A DNA stretch of 64,000 bases from Diadema setosum (lineage: Eukaryota > Echinodermata > Echinoidea > Diadematoida > Diadematidae): the NCBI RefSeq assembly GCF_964275005.1, contig NC_092694.1, positions 35,476,967 through 35,540,966 of the forward strand, written 5' to 3'. The notes under the pieces are model-generated. The model ran no database searches and was not told the DNA's origin. It saw nothing but the letters and a program-made list of their open reading frames with translations. Made by a program: the position numbers and the translations under genes. This document shows positions 12,518 to 23,457 of the stretch, one piece after another; the stretch's first letter is position 1, and the number at the start of each line of letters is the position of its first letter.

Positions 12518-12621
12518 AATTGGTATATTTGTAAAGTGCCTGCGAGTACTTATTCGTATAGAATGTAATATATATTACTCAATGATGAGTGCGGAAAAAA
12601 TGTTTGGTTTGACGTTAAGTA

Positions 12622-12634
12622 GCCACTATGTGGC
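12622..12634 (+). promoter_or_regulatory. YRY-triloop stem, IL-17 A 3' flank
   Basis: GCCAC-TAT-GTGGC, 840 nt after the stop codon and about 230 nt before the polyadenylation signal, so probably in the 3' UTR. Vertebrate Roquin and Regnase-1 bind stems with Y-R-Y triloops in cytokine mRNAs. The same role here is inferred. AU-rich sequence (TATTTATTA) follows at about 12727. Confidence 0.5.
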
Positions 12635-12865
12635 GGTAATTTGTATCAACTTGAAGAAAAAATGTTCATATTAGTATAAAGATATCTTGTTAAATTTATT
12701 CTTACGTATTTCATTCATTTACTGTATATTTATTATTCTGTGTATATTAAGCCATGCAAATTTGCGTTTACTTTTTTTTTGAATAAGTTATATTGTTATA
12801 TGAAAATTTCATGTCTTACTGCTTCTTTCTTCAAACCTATGTCTATGCGAGTCTTTCTCGTGTTT

Positions 12866-12871
12866 AATAAA
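12866..12871 (+). terminator. Polyadenylation signal of IL-17 A
   Basis: AATAAA, 1,084 nt after the stop codon and near the end of the segment shared with gene D. Confidence 0.5.
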
Positions 12872-12900
12872 AGCTATAGAAAATGAAACAAAAGAAGATG

Positions 12901-13604
12901 TCTGCTTTGTATTGGTTTTGGAGCATCCACTAGATAATGAAGTTTTTAAGTGCGCGGTATCATAGCAACAGTGACGTAGAGAGTGTCATGATAAGATCTT
13001 CAAAGTTTGATTTTTTATGTTATTAAAAGTGAATCTGATCTTTAGGGAGAAACTTTATCCTTCCTCCCCCCTCCCGCTTGGCGATATGCTACAGAGAACT
13101 CCGTGAGAGTTTAGGTGCATTATGCCTAGATTATAGCGCCATCAGCGTCAGCAAAAAGAGTTACAAGTCCGTGTTGTCCAGCATGGAATCAATGCACCTA
13201 AGAACAGTCGGCACATATCAAGTCTATTGGTATTGTGGCTCTGGCTCTTCCTATCAAATGTGGCTAGCATTAAAGTTTCAATACGAGCTGGTGGTTATCT
13301 GAATGATAACAAGCAATGGGCGTGGGGTAGGGCATATCGTTTGCTTCAAAATCTTTTCTTACTCTCAGTCAACGAACAAATAATGTACCGCAGAATGAAA
13401 CAACATTATTACAATTGTATACCAGTATGTAGCATGGATATTAATGAAAATAACATTGTGAGAATTATGGAAAAATATAATCACTCTTATTATACAGACG
13501 CAGTGATATATCATATACAACAGTGTCAAAGCAGCAGTATTCATTATAATATGTATGAAGCAAGTAATATAGACTAGTAGTTTTGTGTTTGTTTACATTA
13601 CTCT
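12901..13604. other. Non-coding, nothing recognised
   Basis: Two overlapping open frames (13078-13577) have no recognisable domain, splice context or paralogue in the window and are treated as chance. Confidence 0.4.
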
Positions 13605-13992
13605 CCTTTTAAAGGGACTGTATATCACAGTACTGGTTGAGGTGGGGATTCATGTTTTGAACATTCTTAAGTGAGATTATGAGAAACCTCTTATGAAATA
13701 TGAAAGAGCTTGTAATTTTAAGAAGGATTCAACGTTTATTTGATGACAACTGGTTTTCAAATGTCCAAGATATCAAACAATACAAGGCGACAGGCCACGC
13801 CTTTTATTAGGATCTCTTTGTTTCCCTTTGTTTTTGGATATCGCAGCCATTTCAAAACCAATTTTCATCAAATAAACTTATTATACCCCTTATGCATTTT
13901 ATGCATTTTGACATCTCATAGAGTGGTTTAATATCTAGCAAAACGTTAAAAGCTAAATCCTCACCTCACCCAGAACTGTACACACCATCTAA
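13605..13992. mobile_element. Foldback MITE family M3, copy 1
   Basis: The element is nearly all inverted repeat. The left arm begins CCTTTTAAAGGGACTG and reads GGTTGAGGTGGGGATT; the right arm is its inverse (AATCCTCACCTCACCCAG). An almost complete second copy lies at 59811-60200, and a third, split by a LINE, at 32595-32840 plus about 36120-36237. No coding content. The TTTAAA-like ends suggest a TTAA-type target. Confidence 0.75.
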
Positions 13993-14229
13993 CATCAATA
14001 TCTTCTGTAACCGTCTATCCAAAACACCGTTTTAAACCAGCGCAATTCTTTGTCCATTTTTTTTCTTGATTGCTAGTCAATAACACCTTAATAAAACACA
14101 ATTTTAATATCTTTGGACAATATTGATTTTAACCCTCGTAAAAACTAACTGTCTTTGAAAACTAGTTAAGATCATTCCACAATAGTTGTGAATCTAACAT
14201 TGTCCTCAAATATTTATCAGTATATCAAA

Positions 14230-14450
14230 GTATACAAAGTGAAGTGATCATTTGCTGCTCACTCCATTAGAAGTCATGCTGCTCTTACACAGACAATGTG
14301 AAAATATGTTATTATAGCTGCTGCGTTTTTGTCTTGTCAACCATGACACAAATGATTATTGTTTGTTAGCATTCTTAGCCTGAATAAAACGAGTAAACAA
14401 CTGTACTGCACACAGTGATATACTTATGAAGAAAGCTTGCAACTCAGATG
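14230..14450 (+). repeat. Local direct duplicate, copy 1
   Basis: Matches about 17290-17490 with moderate divergence. Shared words include CACAGACAATGT, TTTGTCTTGTCAAC and GTTTGT followed by AGTCTGAAT-like sequence. Function unknown; the copies are 3 kb apart and in the same orientation. Confidence 0.5.
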
Positions 14451-14870
14451 GAATTTCCAATGCAGATTTCTAAAAAAAAAAAAACTCTTTGAGCGTCATT
14501 ATAGCTCGAGTGATTAGTTCATGTCGGGAAAACTATACATTCTTTCTGTAAAGAAAAAAAAATATAACAAAATTGAAAACCGAGAGCGCTCACCATTCGT
14601 TATTACCATATAGGATTCGTGATTCATGCAATTCGTGATTAATACAAAGAGTACACATGCGGTTTAAATGTTCTATACGAAGTTTCTAGTACACGTGAGT
14701 GTTTTTTGTTTTGTGTGTTTGTTTGATATATTGCATGTATAAGTTATACAAAATCATATCCACATTTCAAGCCCCCCTCCTTCCCCCCCCCCCCAAAAAA
14801 AAAACAACAAAAAAAAAAACAGATAAATTACTAGTATATAAAGTACACTATACTCTTAAAAAAATATATA

Positions 14871-15119
14871 TGAAGAGTTTGTTTGCAAAAACCGATAAGT
14901 CCATATTTGTCAAATGGAGATATTTGCGATTAAAGAACAAGAAAAATAAAGAGAATAATAAGAAAATTTTTGCTTCTTTTGACCATAACTTCAAAAATAT
15001 ACCTTTATATGTAGTGACCAATATATCATTTAAAAGGTATTATTTTGTACTTTATGACAGAGACCGTACTTCCAAATCTTCAGAAATGGACTTATCGGTT
15101 TTTGCAAACAAACTCTTCA
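14871..15119. mobile_element. MITE family M2, copy 1
   Basis: Inverted termini of about 35 bp (TGAAGAGTTTGTTTGCAAAA and inverse) flanked by TA. About 250 bp long, no coding capacity. Other copies are at 16267-16523 and 46827-47075. The TA target fits Tc1/mariner-type mobilisation. Confidence 0.8.
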
Positions 15120-15172
15120 TATATATTTTTCCCGAAAAACACTCAATTCATATTTGTGTTCTTATGTACAGA

Positions 15173-15174
<2 letters not shown>

Positions 15175-15219
<45 letters not shown>
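15175..15219. repeat. (TA)n microsatellite
   Basis: Uninterrupted TA dinucleotides. Confidence 0.95.
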
Positions 15220-15222
<3 letters not shown>

Positions 15223-15341
15223 GACATCCTCTCTACAAAATCTCTGAGTTTTCCTTTGATTTGCCTCTTGTCATTATCATTCTATATCTATGTTTGAACT
15301 TTTTTTGATAAACAACATTATCTTACATTATTATGTCATAT

Positions 15342-16035
15342 ATGTGACCGTGCACCTCAAAACGAACATAAAGTCGCACACACTGATTTTGCGTGAGGAC
15401 TGCAAATAAGTGAAATGGGTCAACCTAGCCGAATTTGACTTTTTCATATTTTCTGAAAGAGCGGGTCTTCTTTTACATTATGCTAAAATGTGGTATCATA
15501 AAACGGGCAGGAAAGTGTGTTTTTTTAGCAGTTTATCTCGAACACTTTTGGTAGAATAGTGTGATTAGGTGTGTCTTTAGAATCCCTTTTTCATTTCTGA
15601 AAAACCTTGTCCACACTCTTCACTTTCAACTGTAATAACTTTTGAAAGGATAGTGCTACTGCTTTGAAAAATGGCGTTAATTATGGACAGAATGTGTTAA
15701 TGAGGCATGCTTCATTTCAGTTTAATCTGATAATCCCTTCATTGTTGTTACCCTGGTGGTTTACTTCCTGTTTTTTGTCCCATTCATCGCACAGCCAGCA
15801 CGGTTTGGTAAAGATTATGCGCTTGAATAGACACTGTACTTCAGAGCCTCTTTTCTCAGTTCACACTTTTCCCGAGTTTGTGCTTTCTTTCCAATATTTA
15901 GATAGGTTAGGAGAGTCCATTTTATTTGAGTTATACATCATTTTAAAGCTTAAAGTCTGCTCTTTCAGAATATGGTCTTAACTAAAAAATCATGTCTGGC
16001 GACTTTTTGTTTGTTTTGAGGTGCAGGGTCACATA
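15342..16035. mobile_element. MITE family M1, copy 1 (about 0.7 kb)
   Basis: Ends TGTGACCGTGCACCTCAAAA and its near-inverse (TTTTGAGGTGCAGGGTCACA), flanked by TA. Three further copies are at 24940-25680, 37486-38248 and 50805-51494. Interiors are highly alike, so the family is fairly young. No transposase is encoded. The TA target fits Tc1/mariner. Confidence 0.85.
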
Positions 16036-16266
16036 TTATATATTATATATATATATGAGGAAAATTCGTGTAGACTCAAGTAACAGACAGAATAAAAAAC
16101 AAGTTCCTGGACAATACAGCAAGATTCATATGGGGTTTGATGTCAGATTACAAATTATACTTTTTATACAATAGTTACTGATGATTTGACGTGCGCATGA
16201 CGAAACGTTCCCCATACCTTCTTTGAAATAATCATTACTATGAAGTCAAAATTCTTACTGCTCATA

Positions 16267-16523
16267 TGAAGAGTTTGTTTGCAAAAACCGATAAGTCCAT
16301 TTTTGAAGATTTTGAAGTACGGTCTCTGTCATAAAGTACAAAAATTAATAATATCTTTTAAATGATATATATTGGTCACTACATATAAAGGTATATTTTT
16401 GCAGTTATGGTCAAAAGAAGCAAACATTTTCTTATTATTCCCTTTATTTTTCTCGACCTTTAATCGCAAAATATCTCCATTTGACAAATATGGACTTATC
16501 GGTTTTTGCAAACAAACTCTTCA
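16267..16523. mobile_element. MITE family M2, copy 2
   Basis: Same ends as the copy at 14871, in the opposite orientation, flanked by TA on both sides. Only about 230 bp separate it from the M1 copy. Confidence 0.8.
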
Positions 16524-16544
16524 TATATTTCCATCAAGGATTAC

Positions 16545-16840
16545 CAGGTGTATTATGATAACACAATACCATTTTGAATTAATGAAAAGTTTTATCCCAA
16601 AACAAGCTGACTCAATTCTTGTTAAGCTGAGATATCTCAGATTAAATCATCTAAAACAAAGTAATTAATAAAAAAGTACATGATATTCTCAATCATAACT
16701 TCTAGAATATACCTTGTCATGCCACAAGTTAGGTATTACTGGAAAGTTTGATTTTGCTCTATTTGATGATGAACTTACTTTGAAATGTTTAAAGATGGCG
16801 CTAATCTCTCTTTGCAATTAAACTCTTCATATACATATCT
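16545..16840. mobile_element. Old diverged M2-like element
   Basis: Ends in a decayed form of the M2 terminus (TTTGCAATTAAACTCTTCATA) and contains several M2-like words in the same order (ATATCTC, TCATAACTTCTAGAATATACC). Probably an ancient relative. Confidence 0.45.
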
Positions 16841-16843
16841 GCC

Positions 16844-16850
<7 letters not shown>

Positions 16851-16893
<43 letters not shown>
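16851..16893. repeat. (TA)n microsatellite
   Basis: TA dinucleotides directly beside the old M2-like element. Confidence 0.95.
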
Positions 16894-16899
<6 letters not shown>

Positions 16900-17289
16900 T
16901 ATCATACACGATATGTTAAATGAGACTCACCATTGTCCACATACAGTGTAGATGTCAGAAATTGTTTTATATTTTAAATTCAAGGGTATATGGTGTCCGG
17001 TCCTGCAGTAGTTAGACATTCAAAAATGTAGATATTAGAACATCAATGTTTCGACAATTGCAGAGTAAATGTTTAACATAATATAATATCCATAATTAAA
17101 TCAGTCCGGTGATGATCGCATCAAACCGCGAGACTGTAAGCGATTCGTACGCATATAACTCTTTACCATTTTATCATTTTTAGATTTTCAACTCTTTTTC
17201 TTGACTCGTCAATATAAAAAGCAATCAGAAACAAAACAACTCCTCCCCAATGTATGAAAGTCTGCCGTTACCGTTACTGGTAGCACTTG

Positions 17290-17490
17290 CTTTCCAAGTT
17301 GCACCATTTCACCTGATTATTGCATTCCACGTCAAGGTATCTTCACACAGACAATGTCAAAATGTGTTGCTTTCAGCTGCATTTGTATTTGTCTTGTCAA
17401 CAGTGATACAAAATAACGTTGTTTGTAACAAAAATAGTCTGAATGGAATCGGTATGCACACATACAGTTTGTAAAGTAGAATTACAGCTC
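17290..17490 (+). repeat. Local direct duplicate, copy 2
   Basis: Counterpart of 14230-14450. The flanking 17490-18040 is simple-sequence rich (C-run at 17769, CAAAA-type repeat at 17785-17830) and otherwise empty. Confidence 0.5.
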
Positions 17491-18041
17491 AACTGGATTG
17501 CTAGCTCAACTGGATTGGTAGCACGTTTGTTTGTTTGGTTTTTTTTTTCACAATCAAGTAAAGCTACAACGGGATAGGATTCTACAAGGACAGGATTCAA
17601 GTAAAGCTACAGCGGGATGCGTCTATTCTCGACACTCTTTAAATGTGACTAGACCGTGTTCTGAATAATGTATTCTTTCGGGGTGAGGACTGTCTGTAAA
17701 CCAGCAGCGTTCATCCTCCATTACGATCGGCGATCCATGAAAACATGGTACAAGAATAATGACCCCTCCCCCCCCCCCCAAAAAAAAAAACAAACAAAAA
17801 CAAAAACAAAACAAAACAAAACAAACAAACATCAAACCACATAATTATTTAAACGAAACTTTGAGATATACATGCAGAATGTATTTTATATTATGTTCAT
17901 TTAAATGACAATTGAATTTCATCGTGCTGTGTTTACTGTTATATGCAAGACTAACGCATATCAAACTAATATACGGCTTGTATATCATCTGAATGTAAAC
18001 GGTATACCCATTATCTCCATTCAGTTGACTCCAATTATCTT

Positions 18042-19476
18042 GTCTAATAGACCGGTTTACTAATGATATGCATAATGACGTCAACCCCACGCGACCCTAG
18101 TGATTGTAACTAAGTGGGGCAAGCGAAATAAGCGCGGACGCGCGCGCCACACTGTTTTTTGCATTCACCCGTGTATTGTCTACGATCATTACTCGCTGTG
18201 GATAATCGACAACTTTTGTTTGCTATAATCTTGCTTTGAGATGGCGTCAGCTTCAAGTTCTAGCCAAAGTTCGAGCAAGCCATGGAAGAATTGGACAGTT
18301 AAGGAATTAACTGAGTATTTGAGGGATATAGGTGTGAGCACAAGCGGCTACAACAAGGAGAAACGAGTCATCAAACTAGTGCAACTGCCGTAGCCGATTT
18401 GGATTTGCCCATCGATCCCGACCTCTCCCGGGCGGACACCGGCCGGTCACTGCAGGAGAAGCTCGGTCTGGTAGGCTGCTCGTTCTCCGATCCTAACAAG
18501 CTCGCTGGGTTTAGGCCTACATCCAACTTCGAGGGTATTTCAGATTTTGGACTCTTTGACGTGTTCAACTACCTGATCATCAATTGGACTGACTATGACT
18601 GGAAAAGCTAAAGGGATACAAGTCATTTGAGGACTACCGTCTTTTCGCGGATGGGAATGTTTCAAGCCTGACAAAGTTCAATGAGGTTTCGGACACGAGC
18701 CCTTTTCGTGTTTTCCTTAGTGAGGTTAGACCGACCGGACATACCTAAACAAACCAACGTACCAGACCTGGGTCGTGCTGAATAAGCCAACGGGGGAAAT
18801 GAATGTTGCCTACTGCGAATGTCAGCTAGGTTAGGTCTATCATTGTTTTTGTTTTTAATTTTAGGTCTACGTCTAGATCTACTCTAGAGTCTAGATCTAG
18901 ATCTAGTCTATATAGGGCTAGGCCTCCTTTACTGTTATTGTTAATAGAAAAATAGGTCAAAATCGTCATTCTATTTCATGAAGTCTAATCAGTCTGAGTC
19001 TAACTTTTTAGAAATATCCTTGGAAACATATCGATTATGAGAGATTCGTTGTCTAGTTTAGATTTCACAATCAATCATAATGCTTTAAATCATTGAAGTT
19101 TGAAGTGATGCGGTCATACTGTTGTATGTTCCGTAGCAGCAGTGTTTTCCCCCAATTTTCAGAACTACTGAAGACAAAATCGTAGCTGAAATTCAATAAA
19201 ATCGAAAATATATTCCAAATTGCGTTTGATCACAGCAGAATTTTCCCTCATCTAAGGTTGGGAATTGATTTACAGCCACACGAAATGCCAGGAGGTAAAG
19301 TCGAAGTTGATGCATCGCACATTGTACACAACATACACGTAAGTCTACATGTGGGGACGTGTCGGGGACTGCTGCAGCAGCCGACGTTGCAGGCTCGCAT
19401 CCTTTGTTTGCCCGAGGTTGCGGCCGTGTGCAAAATTAAAGATCTGTGCATACATTAGTAAACCGGTCTATTGGAC
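18042..19476 (+). mobile_element. TIR-bounded element carrying a SAP/SWIM-type gene
   Basis: The edges are inverted repeats of about 30 bp (18042-18071 and 19446-19476) sharing AATAGACCGGTTTACTAATG. Inside, composition is richer in CpG than the surroundings, with a gene remnant (18241-18835). No transposase is seen, so either the element is non-autonomous with captured host sequence or the carried gene is itself part of the mobile system. Not assigned to a superfamily; no clear target duplication was identified. Confidence 0.6.
18241..18835 (+). pseudogene. SAP-domain / SWIM zinc-finger type protein, broken
   Basis: The first frame (18241-18393, 50 codons) starts with a Ser-rich leader then WTVKELTEYLRDIGV, a SAP-like DNA-binding motif. 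It stops at a TAG. Homology then appears to resume in another frame (18399-18611) with LPIDPDLSRADTG, DFGLFDVFNYLI and, in a further frame, GYKSFEDYRLFADG. It ends near 18830 with TYQTWVVLNKPTGE and AYCECQLG, the first Cys-x-Cys of a SWIM finger, followed by a possible GTTAGG donor. This order matches uncharacterised SAP-SWIM(-YqaJ nuclease) proteins common in marine invertebrates. At least two frame changes make it nonfunctional. The YqaJ part was not found. Confidence 0.55.
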
Positions 19477-19570
19477 ACGAATTATGTCACATACAGTGCA
19501 AATGAATACACAAGATTGTATAATATATTGATAGTAGAATGAGGGTCGCTTTCTTGTAATTTTCGAACAT

Positions 19571-19613
<43 letters not shown>

Positions 19614-19889
19614 TAGACTAAGATAAGAATTACTCCTCAGCACACGCAGGGAAGCAGAAAATATTTTGCATGTGCTGTCCACGAAACATCAGCTACTGTA
19701 TGTAGGCTGTTGGACTGATCTCTCTCCTCCAGACATCTAAGAGACATTGCATTACTGCACTGACTGACTACAGCAGTTTGTGATGTCACAAACGAAGAAA
19801 AACATAGCAGAGGAAATGGTACCCTTATTATGTCAGTGACAAAGAAATTCCTGCAGAAATTGAAATTCTTTTCATATTATCTTTATACA
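19477..19889. other. Non-coding; poly-T tract
   Basis: Contains a run of about 28 T (19577-19606). No exon or repeat structure otherwise. Confidence 0.5.
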
Positions 19890-20780
19890 CAGCATATCAA
19901 AAAGAAAAAAAAAAGTAATCCAACTTTGGAGGGCTACCATTTCATAACTAATAGATTTGGAGAGGACAATGTTAGTTATAAGGAAAGAAGAACTTTTCTT
20001 CTTTCCATTGATACCTAATTATCTGGACAAGTGTCACACATGACTTAGCACATGAACTTTAAAGACATCAATGACAAATTGCACTTTTTCAAGTTTGAGT
20101 GTCACACGAAGGAACAATGAATGTTTCTCTGAATGGATGAGATCTGTCAATGAAAGTTACAAAATAAACAGGCCAGCCTGTATGAATGCAATTTGTGTTT
20201 AGGGTTTGTGTTTAGGGTTTCTTCTAATACTTTACGGTCCATAACCTTTAAGATGGCCACCTGCCCGATAACACGGTCATTTCCACAAGACAAGCTAACA
20301 CTGTCCATTTTTCTCTGTTCATATTCAACACATAGCTCGCTGCAACAAATCGTGTCTTGAATATGAAGAAAGAAAATGGATAACGGGTTAGCCTTTGTGG
20401 GAGTGACCAAATTATCAACAACGGTGGCCATGATGAAGGTTATGACCATAAAAGGTTAGAGGAAGCCCTTCAACACAAACCTGCTGTCATGTAGGCTGGC
20501 CTGTTAATTTGACCACTTCAATGACAAATTCCATCCATTCAGTGAGACATGCATTGTTCCTTCACGATAACTTGAAAAAGTGCAATTCGTCATTGTTGTC
20601 TTTAAAGTTCATGTGCTGAGTCATGCTTGACATTTGTAGACATAATTAGGTATTAATGGAAAGAGGAAGAGTTTTTCTTTTCACAGAATTAACTTTGCAC
20701 TCTACAGAGCTGACAATTATGAAATTGTAGCCATACAAAGTTGGATTACCTTTTTTTTTTTGATACGCACAGTATCTTAT
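19890..20780. mobile_element. Long-armed foldback element, about 0.9 kb
   Basis: Two arms of nearly 300 bp (about 19890-20190 and 20483-20780) are inverted copies. Matching landmarks include AGTAATCCAACTTTG, CATGAACTTTAAAGAC, TTGCACTTTTTCAAG and AGGCCAGCCTGTATG. The spacer is about 290 bp. Arms differ by many substitutions and small indels, so it is not recent. No coding capacity was found. Confidence 0.7.
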
Positions 20781-21250
20781 GTGCCATCATGTTTTAATGT
20801 AGAAGTCCCCTCAACCATCGGTGGCAACTTTGAAACATTAGAATATTCAGAACTATTGAAATGATATTCCTGCATTCATTCAATTCACCCTTTACAATCC
20901 ACACATTTATTTGGGAGAACTCGTCCTGAAATAAAGTTACTGCTTATACCTGTTTTTGTGTTTGTTTTTCGACAGTGGATTCAGAAAAAGACTCGACTGT
21001 TGTGGCTGTGATTGCAGATTTTTTTTTTTTTTTTTTTTTGCTGCCTCTTCAATTTGAATGATGTCGTTTAGTACGGAATGCCCCTCCCACTCCAAAGTTG
21101 CACTAAATTCTGTGACTCGATCAAAATGGGAATACATATATATCAGACGTTCTGCTGTCGACTTGATATTAATTTCTGGAGAAAATATATTACCTATCCT
21201 CTTCATCTGCCATACGCATATCCGTCGTTGGCGAGCACATTGCATGTATT
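20781..21250. other. Non-coding, beyond the end of the PKS remnant
   Basis: A minus-strand open frame runs through here but has no recognisable domain and ends in a poly-Lys tract encoded by a T-run. Treated as chance. Confidence 0.4.
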
Positions 21251-21345
21251 CATGGATACCCTTTAACCTTTCAATCGTCCAGGTGTTTTCCGAGCAATGA
21301 CTGATTTTGAAAGCGAAAGCAGAACAGCTTATTTGCTTTCGATTA

Positions 21346-22259
21346 CATTGCGTGTTTCCATGGATATGTAGGGAGCGAAACAACTTCGTATGGGCCTTCT
21401 TGGAAGAGTTTATCATGTCCGATCTGATGGCCCTCGACATGTAGCCTTGCGACTGACCTTAGAAGGTTGAACACATCATCTGAGAATGTATTGGTATCAG
21501 ACGATCGTTGCAAGGATCCTGTCACTACTACGTCATTAATGCAAACCGCTGATGTTGTAGCCACTTCCTTAATGACGGGAGATAAAACTGGATGAGGACC
21601 GATTTGCAGGAAGAAGTTGAATCCATCTTGCAGAAGTGTCTGAATGGCAGCCATGAATTTCACTCCCTGTCGAACGTTCTTCCACCAATACGTAGCACTG
21701 TTGGTTTCTCTGCAATCGGAGTAATTGCCTGCGACCGCTGAAACAAGGGGAACCTTCGGTGTCATGTTGGTAATGTGTTTCCCTTCAGAGAATTTTAGAA
21801 ACTTTAATTTCGACAACAGGGACTCGCGTATCTGTTCTTGTTGGAAGCTGTGGAAACCGTTGTTGACGTTGAGCATCTTACACTTTATTCCCTGTTCTCG
21901 AAGATTCGCTGTGAATTCATCTAGTGCCTTATAACCTCCTGCCAAGACTATTTCTGTCGGGCTGTTAATTGCTGCTACATCGATTCCACTATCGTATCGG
22001 CTGTTCTTCAGGCGTGTTTCGATGTCTTCAACGTCATGCAATATGGCTACCATCGTACCAATGCCATATGTCTTATTCAGCTCACACCCCCTAATGTAGA
22101 TGAGACGAACAGCATCATCAAGAGTCAAGTGCCCGGCAGCATGAGCTGCGGCTACTTCCCCGACGCTCTGCCCCACGACTGCATCAGGGCAGATTCCCCG
22201 ACAGCGGTAGTATTCAGTCAACCCAACTTGGACAGCAAAGAGGGATGGTTGTGCAACAT
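21346..22259 (-). pseudogene. Polyketide synthase remnant: acyltransferase C-terminal exon
   Basis: Third recognisable exon. It begins after TTTTCAG with VAQPSLFAVQVGL, and contains the acyltransferase nucleophile motif GQSVGEVAAAHAAG (Ser codon about 22165-22167; usual form GHSxG), the RLIYIRG arginine segment and the GFHS histidine motif. It ends LPTYPWKHAM followed by TAA. That PTYPW motif normally leads into the next domain. After the TAA the same frame reads SLLGKHLDD, resembling the HPLLG start of a dehydratase domain, then stops again. This suggests a premature stop in a once longer protein. A stretch of about 35 residues expected between this exon and the previous one was not found. 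Confidence 0.75.
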
Positions 22260-23457
22260 CTGAAAACGTTTTAAAGGTAAGCAGAAGCAGCAGCTTAGTT
22301 ATTCGGTGTGCCTAAGTCAACTGATCGTTTCCACGCCCCATCTCTTGTTACTTTGCTTGTTTTACATACCCACAAGAAACAAGAAACACCAAGTATATTT
22401 TAATCTAGTTATATATTCAACGCACCTATTACTGCACACGCACAGCACTTACTCACATCTCCCTTTTCCCTCTAATGAGTGATATTGCAATATCAAACAA
22501 ATAAAACTACTTTCCGTCAGAGGCAAACCTGAGATATATTCCCAATGAGGCCATCAGCCCAGTCAAGCCATGCTATGGTGATGGTCTCATGCTTCCTTAT
22601 TGAATCCTATGTACTGACTTTCCTGTATTATTATGCATCTAAAATGTTTTACAAAGGTTTCGTTATGTGCGTAGTATAAGCTGCACTTTTGTATTGCTCC
22701 TTTGCCATTTGGTTATCTTTTTTTTCTAAATTGTCACTTTCATGTAATTAATTTTGATTTGATTTGATTTTCAGCAGCAAAATGAATACGAATTCATATT
22801 CCATCGTCTTCTAAATCATTATTTGGTGTAGGTATGAATGAACCCAACACCACTGTAGTATTGTGTCATTAACAGAAGGCTGAATTGTCATAAGAAGGCT
22901 GAATGAGCCTTAAAATGAATAAAAGCGATACAATTTTATTTTTTTTTTTTTGGATTTTACCTGATTATATGAAATTGAGGAACAATAACATTGCTTTAGA
23001 GACTCACAATTGACCAACTCCAACTCTTAAGATTTTTATTCACACTGACCTGTTTGATTTATTTTCTCATGGTCATTTTCAGCCGTCAGGAGGTGTACCA
23101 GTGACCACGTTGCTCCACATTTTGTAAGTATTTTGTCAACGTTCTATCATCGGAAAGAAATCAAAAAAAAAAAAAAATATATATATATATAACTCTTACA
23201 CTTTTCTGAAGAGGAGGAACAGTGAGAGGAAAAATGATGTCAAAGCTACGCACTTTTTTTTCTCCTTTTCTCATGATATCACTTGTAAATAATATATACA
23301 TATAACATATATAATACGTTTTATAGAAGACAAACTGGTAATCTTTATGACAAGATAACAACAGAATTCAAGGCGCATTCAACTTCGTCAATGGAAACAA
23401 GTTCGTAGAGATAAGACGAAAAAGACAGAAAGAATAAATCTGATGATATGAGAATAC
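22260..23457 (-). other. Intron or spacer inside the PKS remnant
   Basis: AT-rich with (T)n and (TA)n tracts. A small exon for the missing acyltransferase linker was sought on the minus strand and not recognised. Confidence 0.5.

Larger units (their letters stand above)
9590..12900 (+). repeat. Segmental duplication, copy 1 (holds IL-17 gene A)
   Basis: The whole stretch, from far upstream flank through promoter, both exons, intron and 3' flank, matches 53840-58525 in inverted orientation. The protein parts are about 94 percent identical. Recognisable landmarks at the outer upstream end are a GTGTTTTG/GCAATT word and the GGTGGCGAAACC word. The right edge is set by the 3' stem-loop and polyadenylation region. 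Confidence 0.75.

Noticed and set aside
13078-13577. Two overlapping open frames after IL-17 A
   Set aside because: No signal peptide, domain, splice sites or paralogue at the matching place near gene D.
14699-15247. A 182-codon open frame on the plus strand
   Set aside because: It runs through a homopolymer tract, a MITE and a (TA)n microsatellite; the Lys- and Tyr-Ile-rich translation reflects base composition.
21343-21440. Frame overlapping the PKS end and continuing to 20937
   Set aside because: Different frame from the acyltransferase, no recognisable dehydratase motifs, ends in poly-Lys from a T-run.
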